Of a DNA stretch of 64,000 bases, positions 8,765-17,906 are shown in pieces. The stretch is from positions 558,001 through 622,000 of the forward strand of contig CBDBFZ010000003.1 in the NCBI GenBank assembly GCA_965205225.1, in the 5' to 3' direction. The notes under the pieces are model-generated. The model was given only the letters and a program-made list of their open reading frames with translations, was not told where the DNA came from and did not search any database. The position numbers were made by a program, and so were the translations under genes. How positions within the stretch are numbered: position 1 is the stretch's first letter; the number at the start of each line of letters is the position of its first letter. The stretch is from Litorimonas sp965205225 (lineage in GTDB: Bacteria > Pseudomonadota > Alphaproteobacteria > Caulobacterales > Maricaulaceae).

Positions 8765-10331
8765 GTGGCTGTGTGAAAACAGCCTGGGCAATGCGTCGAT
8801 TTCAGTGGATTTAATTTAGGACAAGCTTTCCCCTTAGGCTTGGATCACCCGGATTAGTTTCTTCACTCCGAACATGCTGATCATCCGGCGGATATTATAA
8901 GCTAGAACCGATAGACTCATCTCTGTTTTGACGTTTTTGAGGTGTTTGGTCAGGAAGTGCGTGGCACCCATCCATGACTTCAGCGTCCCGAACGGATGCT
9001 CGACCGTCGCCCTTCGGATGGCCATGGCTTCCGGGAGGTCATTCAATCGCGTCAACATAGCGTCGATGATGTCCTCATTGACCCAGCGTTTGATCCGCCG
9101 TTGTTTCCCCGTCGTGCATTTGGCTTTGACGGGACAGGCCGCGCATTCGTCCGGCCAGTAAACTTGCATGTCCTTGCCCTGTTCAACTGACATGAAGCGA
9201 TAGGTCATCTTCTGACCACCTGGGCATTGGTAACTATTGTCTTCGGGCTGATAGAGGAAGTCATGTTTGCCAAAGCGGCCCGCGGCTTTAGAGCCAGATG
9301 TGTAAGGCTTGGGCACGTATGTTGTAGCGCCCAGTTTCTCAGTCGCCATAATTTCTGCACCGCTGAAGTAGCCACGATCTGCAAAGACTGTAATGTCTTT
9401 TCGTCCAATGGCGGCTTGGCCTTGTTTCGTCATCTTTGTGAGCTGCACTTTGTCAGAGACAGTGTTTGTTACCTCATGCGCGACAATGAGATGGTGCTCG
9501 GTATCGACAACCGTCTGTACGTTATACCCCACCATACCAGCCTTTGTGCTGGTCGCCATAGCCACTGAGTCCGGGTCAGTTAAGGATACTTGTTTCTTAG
9601 AAGACGCGGCGAGATCATCTTTCAACTGTTGAAGCTCAGCCATCTTCTCACGCATTGACGTAATCTTTTCCTTGAGGCGTTCAGTCTTGGCCTCAGCGGC
9701 CTCGCCTTCCTGTAAATCCGTCGCGTCCAGTGCATGAAGGTATTTCTCTATAGAATGCTCAATCTGGCCGATGCGCCGCGTGAGCTTGCCGCGTGTGAAG
9801 TTCTTTTCTCTCGCGTTCACGGCCTTGAACTTGGCTCCATCAATCGCAACCATTGTGCGCGCGAACAGACCAACGTCACGGCAAAGAGTCACAAATTGAG
9901 AACAGGTTGATTGGATAGCGGTGCCGTTGTCTTTTCTAAAGTCAGCAATCGTTTTGAAGTCAGGTGCAAGCTTGCCCGTCAGCCACATAAGCTCAACATT
10001 ACGCCCCGCTTCGCGTTCAAGCCTACGGCTAGATTGGATACAGTTGAGATAGCCGTAAATGTAGAGCTTGAGCAAAATAGACGGATGATAACCGGGACGG
10101 CCTGTCGCCTTGGGCCGGACGCGCTCGAAACCCATTGAGAGTAAATCTAGTTCATCAACGTAGGCATCAATGACGCGAACAGTATTATCTTCATCGATAT
10201 ACTCGTCCAGACTTTCAGGAAATAATATGGACTGATTTCGATCTTGGCCTTCAATAAAGCGCTTCACAATAAACCTCCGATTCAATCACCGGAACTATAT
10301 CACAAAAAACTAACCGTTTTCACACAGCCAC
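8765..10331 (-). mobile_element. IS1182-family insertion sequence, copy A (intact)
   Basis: 1567 bp bounded by perfect 16-bp inverted repeats GTGGCTGTGTGAAAAC / GTTTTCACACAGCCAC. It is flanked by a direct 4-bp target duplication TGAC (8761-8764 and 10332-10335). It carries one full-length transposase. A second copy at 32265-33831 has the same length and appears to differ at a single base. It lies 37 bp upstream of the FG-GAP gene start and so may separate that gene from its native promoter. Confidence 0.95.
8834..10285 (-). CDS. IS1182-family transposase (copy A)
   Basis: 483 residues, full length for the family. The N-terminal DNA-binding region (GYHPSILLKLYIYGYLN, SSRRLEREAGRN) is followed by the DDE core: MVAIDGAKF, VFADRGYFSG and RATVEHPFGTLKSWMG. 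A Cys-rich insertion before the last motif (CPGGQK, CAACPVKAKC) probably binds zinc. It differs from copy B at one visible residue (LTKH versus LTKR). It should be active in DNA cleavage and strand transfer at the 16-bp inverted repeats. Confidence 0.93.
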   Translation of the reverse strand: MNRRFIVKRFIEGQDRNQSILFPESLDEYIDEDNTVRVIDAYVDELDLLSMGFERVRPKATGRPGYHPSILLKLYIYGYLNCIQSSRRLEREAGRNVELMWLTGKLAPDFKTIADFRKDNGTAIQSTCSQFVTLCRDVGLFARTMVAIDGAKFKAVNAREKNFTRGKLTRRIGQIEHSIEKYLHALDATDLQEGEAAEAKTERLKEKITSMREKMAELQQLKDDLAASSKKQVSLTDPDSVAMATSTKAGMVGYNVQTVVDTEHHLIVAHEVTNTVSDKVQLTKMTKQGQAAIGRKDITVFADRGYFSGAEIMATEKLGATTYVPKPYTSGSKAAGRFGKHDFLYQPEDNSYQCPGGQKMTYRFMSVEQGKDMQVYWPDECAACPVKAKCTTGKQRRIKRWVNEDIIDAMLTRLNDLPEAMAIRRATVEHPFGTLKSWMGATHFLTKHLKNVKTEMSLSVLAYNIRRMISMFGVKKLIRVIQA

Positions 10332-10368
10332 TGACCGTCAAATAATACCCATTTGGAAATGTAGGACC

Positions 10369-13300
10369 ATGCCAGCCATGTTTAAGACCATACCAATCCT
10401 ATCACAGGAAGTCCGGACCCCGATCGACACTGATGGGGACGGCACCCCCGACCGGTTCGAGGTCGACACTGACGGGGACGGCACCATCGACCGGATTGAG
10501 TTCGACCCCGACCAAGACGGCAATATCGACCGGATCGCGCATCTGGATGAGGACGGTCGCTGGGTGCAGGTGGATAGGGATTTGGACGATGACGGCACCA
10601 TCGACCGGATTACTCACTATGGGTTTGACAGCGGCGGCACCCAGCGCGTGACCCGGAGGGAAGTCGATCTGGACGATGACGGCACGATCGACCGGAGCGA
10701 GGCCTACATCTATGACGATGACGGTAACCGAGTCCGGATCAATTTCGACCTGGACAATGACGGCCTGATCGACCGGACGGCCCGTCTGAATGCGGAGGGT
10801 CGCTGGGAGCGGGTGGAATGGGATGACGACGATGACGGCACGATCGACCGGACGGTTCACCGTAATACGGACGGCAGCGGCACCATCAACCGGATCGATT
10901 TCGACGAAGATGGTGACGGCACAACCGACCGGAGCGAGTTCTACACTCACAATGCGGACAGCAACCGGACCCGGGTCGATTTCGACGATGACGGGGACGG
11001 CACAGCCGACCGGATCACTCACTACGCGTTTGATGAAGACGGCAACCGGCGCGTGACCCGGAGAGACGCCGACCTAGACGATGACGGCAATATCGACCGG
11101 AGGGTCCATCTGAATGCGGAGGGTCGCTGGGAGCGGGTGGAATGGGATGACGACGATGACGGCACAATCGACCGGACGGTTCACCGGAATACGGACGGCA
11201 GCAACACCCTGAATCGGACCGATTTCGACGACGATGGTGACGGCACAACCGACCGGAGCGAGTTCTACACGCAAAATGCGGACGGCAACCGGACCCGGAC
11301 CCGCTTCGATGACGATGCGGACGGCCTGACTGACCGGACGGAATTCGACGATGACGCGGACGGCACGATCGACCGGAGCGAGACCTACACATATAATGCG
11401 AATGGCAGGGTGAGCCAGACCGGCTTTGACGATGATGGTGACGGCACGATTGATCGGATCGAGCGCGCCCTCTCCAGCCTGGACGGCACGAATGGCTTCA
11501 TCCTGACCGGGATCGATGTGGGTGACCAGTCCGGCAGTTCCGTGTCGTCGGCGGGGGATGTCAATGGCGATGGTTATGATGATCTGATCATCGGGGCCTG
11601 GAGGGCCGACCCGAATGGGGGTGATTCCGGCGAGACCTATGTCGTCTATGGCGGGGCGAGCGCGCCGGGCACAGGGGGCGTGCTGGATCTGTCGGCGCTG
11701 GACGGGAGCAACGGCTTCATCCTCAACGGGATCGACGAAGAAGACCGTTCCGGCTTTTCCGTTTCGTCGGCGGGGGATGTCAATGGCGATGGCTATGATG
11801 ATCTGATCATCGGGGCCTATCAGGCCGACCCGAATGGGAATAGTGAGGCTGGCGAGACCTATATCGTCTTTGGCGGGGCGAGCGCGCCGGGCACAGGAGG
11901 CAGGTTCAATCTCTCCACGCTGGACGGGAGCAACGGCTTCATCCTCAACGGGATCGACGAAGAAGACGTTTCCGGTTTGTCCGTGTCGTCGGCGGGGGAT
12001 GTCAATGGCGACGGCTATGATGATCTGATCATCGGGGCCTGGAGGGCCGACCCGAATGATGACGATAGAGCCGGCGAGACCTATGTCGTCTATGGCGGCG
12101 CGAGCGCGCCGGGCACAGGGGGCGTGCTGGATCTCTCCATGCTGAACGGTAGTAACGGTTTTATCCTCAACGGGATTGACGGGAATGACCGGTCCGGTCG
12201 GTTCGTCTCGTCTGCGGGGGATGTCAATGGCGACGGCTATGATGATCTGATCATCGGGGCTAGGTACGCTGACCCGAATGGGGACAGTGAAGCCGGCGAG
12301 ACCTATATCGTCTATGGCGGGGCGAGCGCGCCGGGCGAGGATGGCGTTTTCGATCTGTCCGATCTGGACGGGACCAACGGCTTCATCCTCGACGGGATCG
12401 ACGCATCTGACTATTCCGGCTTTTCCGTCTCCTCCGCGGGGGATGTCAATGGCGATGGCTATGATGATCTGATCATCGGGGCCTATCAGGCCGACCCGAA
12501 TGGGGATAGGTCCGGCGAGACCTATATCGTCTTTGGCGGGGCGAGCGCGCCGGGCACAGGAGGCAGGTTCAATCTCTCCACGCTGGACGGGAGCAACGGC
12601 TTCATCCTGACCGGGATCGACAGGGATGACAATTCCGGCGTGTCCGTCTCGTCTGCGGGGGATGTCAATGGCGATGGCTATGATGATCTGATCATCGGGG
12701 CCCGGGAGGCCGACCCGAATGGGGACAATTCGGGCGAGAGCTATGTGATCTATGGCGGGGCGACGGGGACGGAAAGCCTGACGCCGGTCACAGCATCAGG
12801 CACGGCGGCTGCCGATAATTTCACCGGCAATGCCGGCGCGGACAGTTTTACCGCGATTGCCACGGATGATGTGGTGCGCGGCGGCGCCGGCGATGACACT
12901 ATCAGCGTCACCGCCCTTGACTTTGCGGCGATTGATGGCGGCACGGGCCAGGACACTCTGATACTGGACGGGGCTGGCCTGGCGCTCGACCTGACGGGCC
13001 CGGGCCATGCCGGCGTCGACAGTGTCGAAATGTTTGACCTGTCCGGCACGGGGGCCAACAGCCTGGTGCTGGACGCGCTCGCCGTGTTTGCCGTAACGGA
13101 AGAGCGCGCCGGCGGTGCGGCGAGCCTCGACGTGCTGGGGGATGCGGATGACAGGGTTGATCTGAGCGGCAGCTCATTCGCCCTGACCGGGACGGCGACG
13201 GAGGACGGCGTCACCTATAATGTCTATAGGGACGGCAATGCGCAGCTGCGCATTGAGGACGGGGTGATGGTCACCCTCGCTGCTACGGGGGCGCAAAGCG

Positions 13301-13650
13301 CCGAGTCCAAGACTGACATCAGGATCGATCCCGTGGCTGACCCCAGAACTGACCCCGGGACCGGAACGATCAGGCTGGACAACCCACTCATGAATAATGA
13401 TCTATGGGACGATTTATGGGCGGACGGGGTCAAGAGCCCGGATCAGCCGGTTCATATAGACGAGGATGCCATCCTCATTCCGCTTTCAGACCCGCTTTCT
13501 TTCGGTCCACTCGCATCAGGCCCGCTTCCGGGTCCGTGGGGGGATCTGCTATACTGGCCTGGACTCGAAAACCATCCGGCGATGCAGAATGATCTCGCCA
13601 TGATCCTGCCGGAGATGGAGATTGTCACCGCTTATATGGAGGGTTTCTAA
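10369..13650 (+). CDS. Large acidic Ca-binding / FG-GAP (integrin-like) repeat protein
   Basis: 1093 residues in three blocks. Residues 1 to about 365 are about a dozen imperfect Asp-rich units around DDDGTIDR / DGDGTTDR, resembling EF-hand-like or thrombospondin type-3 Ca-binding loops. Residues about 370-800 are six FG-GAP repeats of about 72 residues, each with GDVNGDGYDDLIIGA and YGGASAPG. The C-terminal 290 residues hold a short RTX-like stretch (GGAGDDTISV, ADNFTGNAGADSF) and a unique tail. There is no Sec signal. An AGGA ribosome-binding site precedes the ATG at 10369. It is probably a surface or secreted adhesin, possibly exported by type I secretion (inference). The IS1182 end is 37 bp upstream. 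Confidence 0.85.
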   Translation: MPAMFKTIPILSQEVRTPIDTDGDGTPDRFEVDTDGDGTIDRIEFDPDQDGNIDRIAHLDEDGRWVQVDRDLDDDGTIDRITHYGFDSGGTQRVTRREVDLDDDGTIDRSEAYIYDDDGNRVRINFDLDNDGLIDRTARLNAEGRWERVEWDDDDDGTIDRTVHRNTDGSGTINRIDFDEDGDGTTDRSEFYTHNADSNRTRVDFDDDGDGTADRITHYAFDEDGNRRVTRRDADLDDDGNIDRRVHLNAEGRWERVEWDDDDDGTIDRTVHRNTDGSNTLNRTDFDDDGDGTTDRSEFYTQNADGNRTRTRFDDDADGLTDRTEFDDDADGTIDRSETYTYNANGRVSQTGFDDDGDGTIDRIERALSSLDGTNGFILTGIDVGDQSGSSVSSAGDVNGDGYDDLIIGAWRADPNGGDSGETYVVYGGASAPGTGGVLDLSALDGSNGFILNGIDEEDRSGFSVSSAGDVNGDGYDDLIIGAYQADPNGNSEAGETYIVFGGASAPGTGGRFNLSTLDGSNGFILNGIDEEDVSGLSVSSAGDVNGDGYDDLIIGAWRADPNDDDRAGETYVVYGGASAPGTGGVLDLSMLNGSNGFILNGIDGNDRSGRFVSSAGDVNGDGYDDLIIGARYADPNGDSEAGETYIVYGGASAPGEDGVFDLSDLDGTNGFILDGIDASDYSGFSVSSAGDVNGDGYDDLIIGAYQADPNGDRSGETYIVFGGASAPGTGGRFNLSTLDGSNGFILTGIDRDDNSGVSVSSAGDVNGDGYDDLIIGAREADPNGDNSGESYVIYGGATGTESLTPVTASGTAAADNFTGNAGADSFTAIATDDVVRGGAGDDTISVTALDFAAIDGGTGQDTLILDGAGLALDLTGPGHAGVDSVEMFDLSGTGANSLVLDALAVFAVTEERAGGAASLDVLGDADDRVDLSGSSFALTGTATEDGVTYNVYRDGNAQLRIEDGVMVTLAATGAQSAESKTDIRIDPVADPRTDPGTGTIRLDNPLMNNDLWDDLWADGVKSPDQPVHIDEDAILIPLSDPLSFGPLASGPLPGPWGDLLYWPGLENHPAMQNDLAMILPEMEIVTAYMEGF

Positions 13651-13677
13651 CCGGCGGGTCGAACCCGGGACAAGGTC

Positions 13678-13803
13678 ATGACCGAGATCAAGATCAAGAT
13701 AGAGTCGGGGACCGTACCTGCCGGACAGATTGAGGTGACGTTCGGGGTCGATCTGTCACGCGGGGTTTCACCGAGTGGCTGGCAACAAAACGGCTCGGCC
13801 TAG
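13678..13803 (+). CDS. Short hypothetical ORF after the FG-GAP gene
   Basis: 41 codons from the ATG at 13678 (MTEIKIKIESGTVPAGQ...) ending at TAG 13801-13803, 27 bp after the FG-GAP gene. It has no recognisable domain. It may be a truncated remnant or non-coding. The rest of this interval up to the insertion sequence at 13924 holds nothing else I can support except the 35-bp repeat. Confidence 0.2.
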   Translation: MTEIKIKIESGTVPAGQIEVTFGVDLSRGVSPSGWQQNGSA

Positions 13804-13892
13804 CGCGACATCGTCAACGACACGCTGACGCAAATCCCGGGACATCACTTTGGTCAGGAAACACCGCCAATGTAAGGGGAATCAAAACAAAA

Positions 13893-13926
13893 GGGAATCC
13901 CTGAAATCAATAGGGCCTGAGCCTAG
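13893..13926. repeat. Second copy of the 35-bp repeat beside IS427-type copy 2
   Basis: GGGAATCCCTGAAATCAAT followed by AGGGCCTGAGCCTAG, directly outside the transposase-start end of the IS. It matches 8246-8281 (reverse strand) except for a handful of bases. It contains a small palindrome-like GGGAATCCC core. Confidence 0.6.
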
Positions 13927-14790
13927 TTGGTAGTGAAGAATTGACTTTTGTTTTGTATAATTTTCCTTCATTTTTGTCAGGAGAGCCCATCTGTCTGGTT
14001 ATCAGGAACTCACGGATGAACAATGGGGCTGTTTAAAGCCTTATTGGCCTTATGGGAGCACAGGGAAACCGGGTCGCAACGCCAATAACAGGCTTTTCAT
14101 TGATGCTTTGTTGTGGATGGCCCGTTCGGGCGGGCGTTGGCGCGATTTACCCGAACGGTTCGGGCGTTTTGACAGTGTCAAACGGCGTTATTATCTCTGG
14201 GTTGAGGCCGGGGTTTTAGAAGATGTCTTTAAGGCCTTGCGCACCCACGCTGATCAAGAGTGGCTGATGATGGATACCACAATTGTGCGGGCGCATGCCC
14301 AAGCGGCCGGGGCGCGGCATAAAAAAGGGGGCCTGATGCCCATGCATTGGGGCGTTCCAGGGGGGGACGTTCCAGGGGCGGCTTGACGACAAAAATACAT
14401 GGGCTGACAGAGGCATTGGGTTTAGCTCTGCGCCTGATAGCAACGGTCGGGCATTGTAGCGAAATGACGCAAGCCGCCGCCTTATTGGCAGGGTTTAAGG
14501 CGGATCATGTCTTGGCGGATAAGGGCTATGATGGCCGGTGCGTTATAGACGCGGTGAATGAGAGCGGGGCTATGCCCGTTATTCCGTCCCGAAAAAATGC
14601 GCGCAAGCCAAGGCAAACTGATATGGCTTTGTATAAGGAACGTAATATTGTCGAGCGTTTCTTTGGCTATCTCAAACAGTTCCGGCGTGTGGCTACGCGA
14701 TATGACAAGCATATCCAAAACTATATGGGCTTCGTCTATATCGCAGCTATCAAGATCTGGCTCAAATGATTAATTCTTCACTACAACCTA
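13924..14790 (+). mobile_element. IS5-family (IS427-type) insertion sequence, copy 2
   Basis: About 867 bp with imperfect terminal repeats (left TAGTTGGTAGTGAAGAATTGA; right end the complement of TAGGTTGTAGTGAAGAATTAA). CTAG is present at both junctions (13923-13926 and 14788-14791). It lies immediately before the 3' end of the decayed AGE-family gene. Its internal sequence shares the post-slip duplication of copy 1. Confidence 0.87.
13991..14769 (+). pseudogene. IS427-type transposase (copy 2), start codon lost
   Basis: The initiator ATG of copy 3 is CTG here (13991, before SGYQELTDEQW), and the next ATG in this frame is at about 14108. The C-terminal frame is intact, but the region after the AAAAAAGGGGG slip site carries a 15-bp duplication that stays in frame, giving a repeated GRSRGG GRSRGG. 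It retains LMMDTTIVRAH, LADKGYDG and NIVERFFGYLK. It is probably poorly expressed or inactive because of the start codon. Confidence 0.75.
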
Positions 14791-14796
14791 GGCGGC

Positions 14797-15624
14797 TTAG
14801 ATGCGCGCGCCCGAAACCAGTTCAACTTCTACCACCATACCGACAATATGATGCATGGTACTGACCGGAATCGTCATCGCAATTTCAGCCGCACCCGGGG
14901 CGCCACTTTCGGCTATTGCCAGATGTGCCTTGAACGCTTCGGTCTGAACCAAGGCCCACATTGTCTGGCGCTTGATCTTGCCGCTGCGGCATTCTTCGTC
15001 ATATAGGATATCGAGCCGGTTGCGAAAACGCGGTCATAAAGCACATGGCGCGCGTCTGAATGATCCGTTCCGGCAAGCGTGTCATAATTTGGTAGCAGCC
15101 AGATCCATTCCGCAGCATGACCCGGCTCAATACAATCGCCATGTGTCGCATGCGGGGTTCAATCTTCGTTGAAGATTTCCCCAATCGTGTCGCCGCGCAG
15201 AAAATGCTGCTCGAACAGGTTGATGACCTCGTGAGCAATGTTCAGGTCATCCGCCTATCCAGTTGCCTGATACGGGGCCCGCGACGCCTTGAGCAGATGC
15301 ATGTGCGGGTTCTGCCGCCGTGGAAACGGTTTGACCGTGCCTTCACGCCAGCCGCCCGCCGGATGGTGAGTCGTATCAAGCCGAGCGATCAATTTCGCCG
15401 CCTTGTAGCGATAACCCACCTCACCTGTCAGCGCGACCCGGCACGCAAGCCAGAAGACCGAAGGCCTGATCGTAAAGATCATCGCGCAGATCAGATATTG
15501 TTCCGTCCGGCAGAATACGATGGACGACATGCTGTCCCATCCAACCCTGCGACCAGTACGCCTCAAAACTGCGGCGCACGACGGGCTTCGCCCCGATAAA
15601 CTTGTTCGGTCGGGTCATTTCCAT
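14797..15624 (-). pseudogene. Decayed AGE-family isomerase/epimerase gene
   Basis: Family-like blocks occur in order on the minus strand but in several frames: DDLYDQAFGLLA, YRYKAAKLIARLDTTHH, GGWREGT, NPHMHLLKAS, VINLFEQHFLRGDTIGEIF, IEPGHAAEWIWLLPNYD, RHVLYDRVF and GKIKRQTMWALVQTEAFKAH, ending in a normal-looking C-terminus at 14797. The NPHMHL and EPGH...EW blocks are hallmarks of N-acylglucosamine 2-epimerase / mannose-6-phosphate isomerase-type enzymes. At least four frameshifts or stops interrupt it. From 15625 to 15797 I see nothing. Confidence 0.8.
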
Positions 15625-15797
15625 TCGCCTGACATAGGGTCAAGCTCTCAGAGCTCTCTTAACAGGCCGTGTGGAAATTGAAATCAGGGTTAGCAAACCA
15701 TGAAAAAATCTGGATCGCAGGGGGATAGTCTGCAACCCGGACCAGTCAAGCGGAACGACTTGCTCGCAAGCCGCTGGAACGCCGTTCAAACAGGACG

Positions 15798-16583
15798 TTA
15801 TTTGATTTCGGACAGCAAACGAGGATCCGTCACCAGATCGCGCACGCCGTGGCTCTTGGTTTCCATGAAGACATTGTCCAGGCCCCATTCATGCAGAGAC
15901 GCGATGTCGATCTTGGTACATTGCGGCCGCACGGACCAGGTCACCTCGACGGGCGAGCAGGTCTTCTGATCATAGCTTGGGCCGGTGGTGGAGCCGCGGA
16001 AGATCACGGGCGCGCCCGTATTGCCGGGAATCATAGACGCCTGATGCATCGCCGCGCCGGCGCCGGAGCCCGCCGCATAATTCATCTGCGTCATATCGAG
16101 CGCATGAGCGTCATTGACCACGAGGAAGATCTGCGTTTCGACGCGTAATTTCGGATCGGTACAGGCATCCGTCAGGCAGGAACCAAGACCCTCGCCCGGC
16201 TGCACATTACAGGAGGAATGCACCCAATGCACCTCAATCGTATCGCCCGGCTCTGCACCCTCATAGCTGCGCTCGCCCGTATAGGGCGCCAGCTCTGCGT
16301 CGGTCAGGTCAGCCGTACCATTACACTGATAGCCGCCATCCGGACCCGGCCCGGCATAGACCGAGAAACCAGGACCCTTATGCTCGGCGTTGGTGTGCGT
16401 GTGGATGTTGCAGAGATTCAACGCGCTTGAGGCCGGGGCTAGATCGAACATATTCGTATTCGTGCCAACAGTCGACATAATGTCGCGCGGCGTTTGCGGG
16501 CCAAAGGTGGTGCAGACATCGCCTGACGCCGCCATCAGGGCTGCAGCCCCAACTATCAGGGTCAATCTCTTCACCACTGTCAC
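15798..16583 (-). CDS. Delta-class carbonic anhydrase-like periplasmic protein
   Basis: 261 residues from a GTG start, with a signal-peptide-like N-terminus (VVKRLTLIVGAAALMAASG). The core contains LNLCNIHTHTNAEHKGPG, a His/Glu-rich metal-site motif, and later VETQIFLVVND. It resembles the delta-class (diatom TWCA1/CA_like) carbonic anhydrase family as I recall it. Six or more Cys residues suit a periplasmic disulfide-bonded enzyme. The expected reaction is CO2 hydration to bicarbonate with a bound metal. Neighbours give no pathway hint. The family call is from motif memory, not a search. Confidence 0.6.
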   Translation of the reverse strand: MTVVKRLTLIVGAAALMAASGDVCTTFGPQTPRDIMSTVGTNTNMFDLAPASSALNLCNIHTHTNAEHKGPGFSVYAGPGPDGGYQCNGTADLTDAELAPYTGERSYEGAEPGDTIEVHWVHSSCNVQPGEGLGSCLTDACTDPKLRVETQIFLVVNDAHALDMTQMNYAAGSGAGAAMHQASMIPGNTGAPVIFRGSTTGPSYDQKTCSPVEVTWSVRPQCTKIDIASLHEWGLDNVFMETKSHGVRDLVTDPRLLSEIK

Positions 16584-16695
16584 TCCAAACCAGTTACTAT
16601 TGCGTTCTTACCTCGCACCTAACGCTTGGGGTTGCCAAGAGGAAGATTAGGGAGTGTATATTGGTTCTATAGTTTGGATAGGGTGAGGCTATACT

Positions 16696-17841
16696 CTACT
16701 CCGCCACCAGCAACCCGTCCCGTTCGGCGCGGACCACCACCGCTTTCGCTTCAACTGCTTCGACGATCTCTTCGATCATGTCGGTATTGTCGGTCTTTCC
16801 GCTCTTTTTGCCAGCATGATACATCATGCCGTATCCGGCTGAGCCGCCGGTGAAGCCGACATCGGTGAACATGGCTTCGCCGGGGCCGTTAACAACGCAG
16901 CCAATGATGGACAGGCTAATCGGCTCACTGATATGGCTGAGGCGCTCTTCCAGAATACGGACGGTCTTGATGACGTCGAAGCCCTGCCGCGCGCAGGACG
17001 GGCAGGAGATGATGTTAACACCGCGTGTGCGCAGCCCGAGTGATTTCAGCATATCGAACCCGACACGGATTTCCTCTTCCGGTTTGTCTGACAGGCTGAC
17101 CCGGATCGTGTCGCCAATCCCGGCCCAGAGCAGATTGCCCATGCCGATAGAGGATTTGACCGTGCCGATGCGCTGACCACCCGCTTCGGTAATGCCCAGA
17201 TGTAGTGGGGTGTCCGTCGCTTCGGCGAGCTGATGATAGGCGGCAACGGTCAGGAAAATGTCCGACGCCTTCACCGAAATCTTATACTCATGGAAGCCCT
17301 CATCATCGAGCATGCGGGCGTGCATCAGCGCGGATTCCACCATCGCGTCGGGACAGGGTTCGCCATATTTTTCAAGCAGATCGCGTTCTAATGAGCCGCC
17401 ATTGACGCCGATCCGGATCGAACAGCCATTGGCGCGCGCGGCAGCGACGATTTCCTTGACCCGCGCCTGCCCGCCAATATTGCCGGGATTGATGCGTAGG
17501 CACGCCGCGCCATTATCGGCCGCTTCGATGGCACGTTTATAATGGAAATGGATATCGGCCACGAGCGGGACATTGACCTGATCAACAATGGCACGGAGCG
17601 CAGCGGAACTGTCTGGATCCGGGACGGAGACCCGCACAATGTCTGCGCCGACCTCTTCCAAGCACTGAATCTGCCCGACCGTCACCTCAACATCATGGGT
17701 CAACGTATTGGTCATGGATTGCACCGCGATCGGTGCATCTCCGCCGACCTCGACCGAGCCGACCTTGATCTTGCGGCAGACGCGGCGCTCAATCGTGCGC
17801 CAAGGGCGGATGGCGGCAAGGGAGGTGGGTTGGGCGCTCAT
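16696..17841 (-). CDS. ispG: 4-hydroxy-3-methylbut-2-en-1-yl diphosphate synthase (flavodoxin)
   Basis: About 381 residues from the ATG at 17841 (MSAQPTS); a longer start at 17865 is in frame. The TIM-barrel start GDAPIAVQSMTNT is followed by VADIHFHYKRAI. The [4Fe-4S] cysteines are in SCPSCARQG and GCVVNGPGEA, and the C-terminus is normal. IspG converts methylerythritol cyclodiphosphate to HMBPP in the MEP isoprenoid pathway. It lies downstream of and on the same strand as the rodZ-like gene, a common alphaproteobacterial pair. Confidence 0.95.
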   Translation of the reverse strand: MSAQPTSLAAIRPWRTIERRVCRKIKVGSVEVGGDAPIAVQSMTNTLTHDVEVTVGQIQCLEEVGADIVRVSVPDPDSSAALRAIVDQVNVPLVADIHFHYKRAIEAADNGAACLRINPGNIGGQARVKEIVAAARANGCSIRIGVNGGSLERDLLEKYGEPCPDAMVESALMHARMLDDEGFHEYKISVKASDIFLTVAAYHQLAEATDTPLHLGITEAGGQRIGTVKSSIGMGNLLWAGIGDTIRVSLSDKPEEEIRVGFDMLKSLGLRTRGVNIISCPSCARQGFDVIKTVRILEERLSHISEPISLSIIGCVVNGPGEAMFTDVGFTGGSAGYGMMYHAGKKSGKTDNTDMIEEIVEAVEAKAVVVRAERDGLLVAE

Positions 17842-17906
17842 GCGCCGAGCATAGCGGAAGGGCATGACAGATTAAAGGCGAAGTGGTGGCCAGATTACCG
17901 TAACCA

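Noticed and set aside
8834..10285. Plus-strand open frames of 75-113 codons inside the IS1182 copies
   Set aside because: They recur identically in both copies and are antisense to the transposase; there is no independent evidence of coding.
10402..11392. Minus-strand open frames under the Asp-rich repeats
   Set aside because: These are antisense shadows of the repetitive GAC/GAT-rich coding region with no plausible product.
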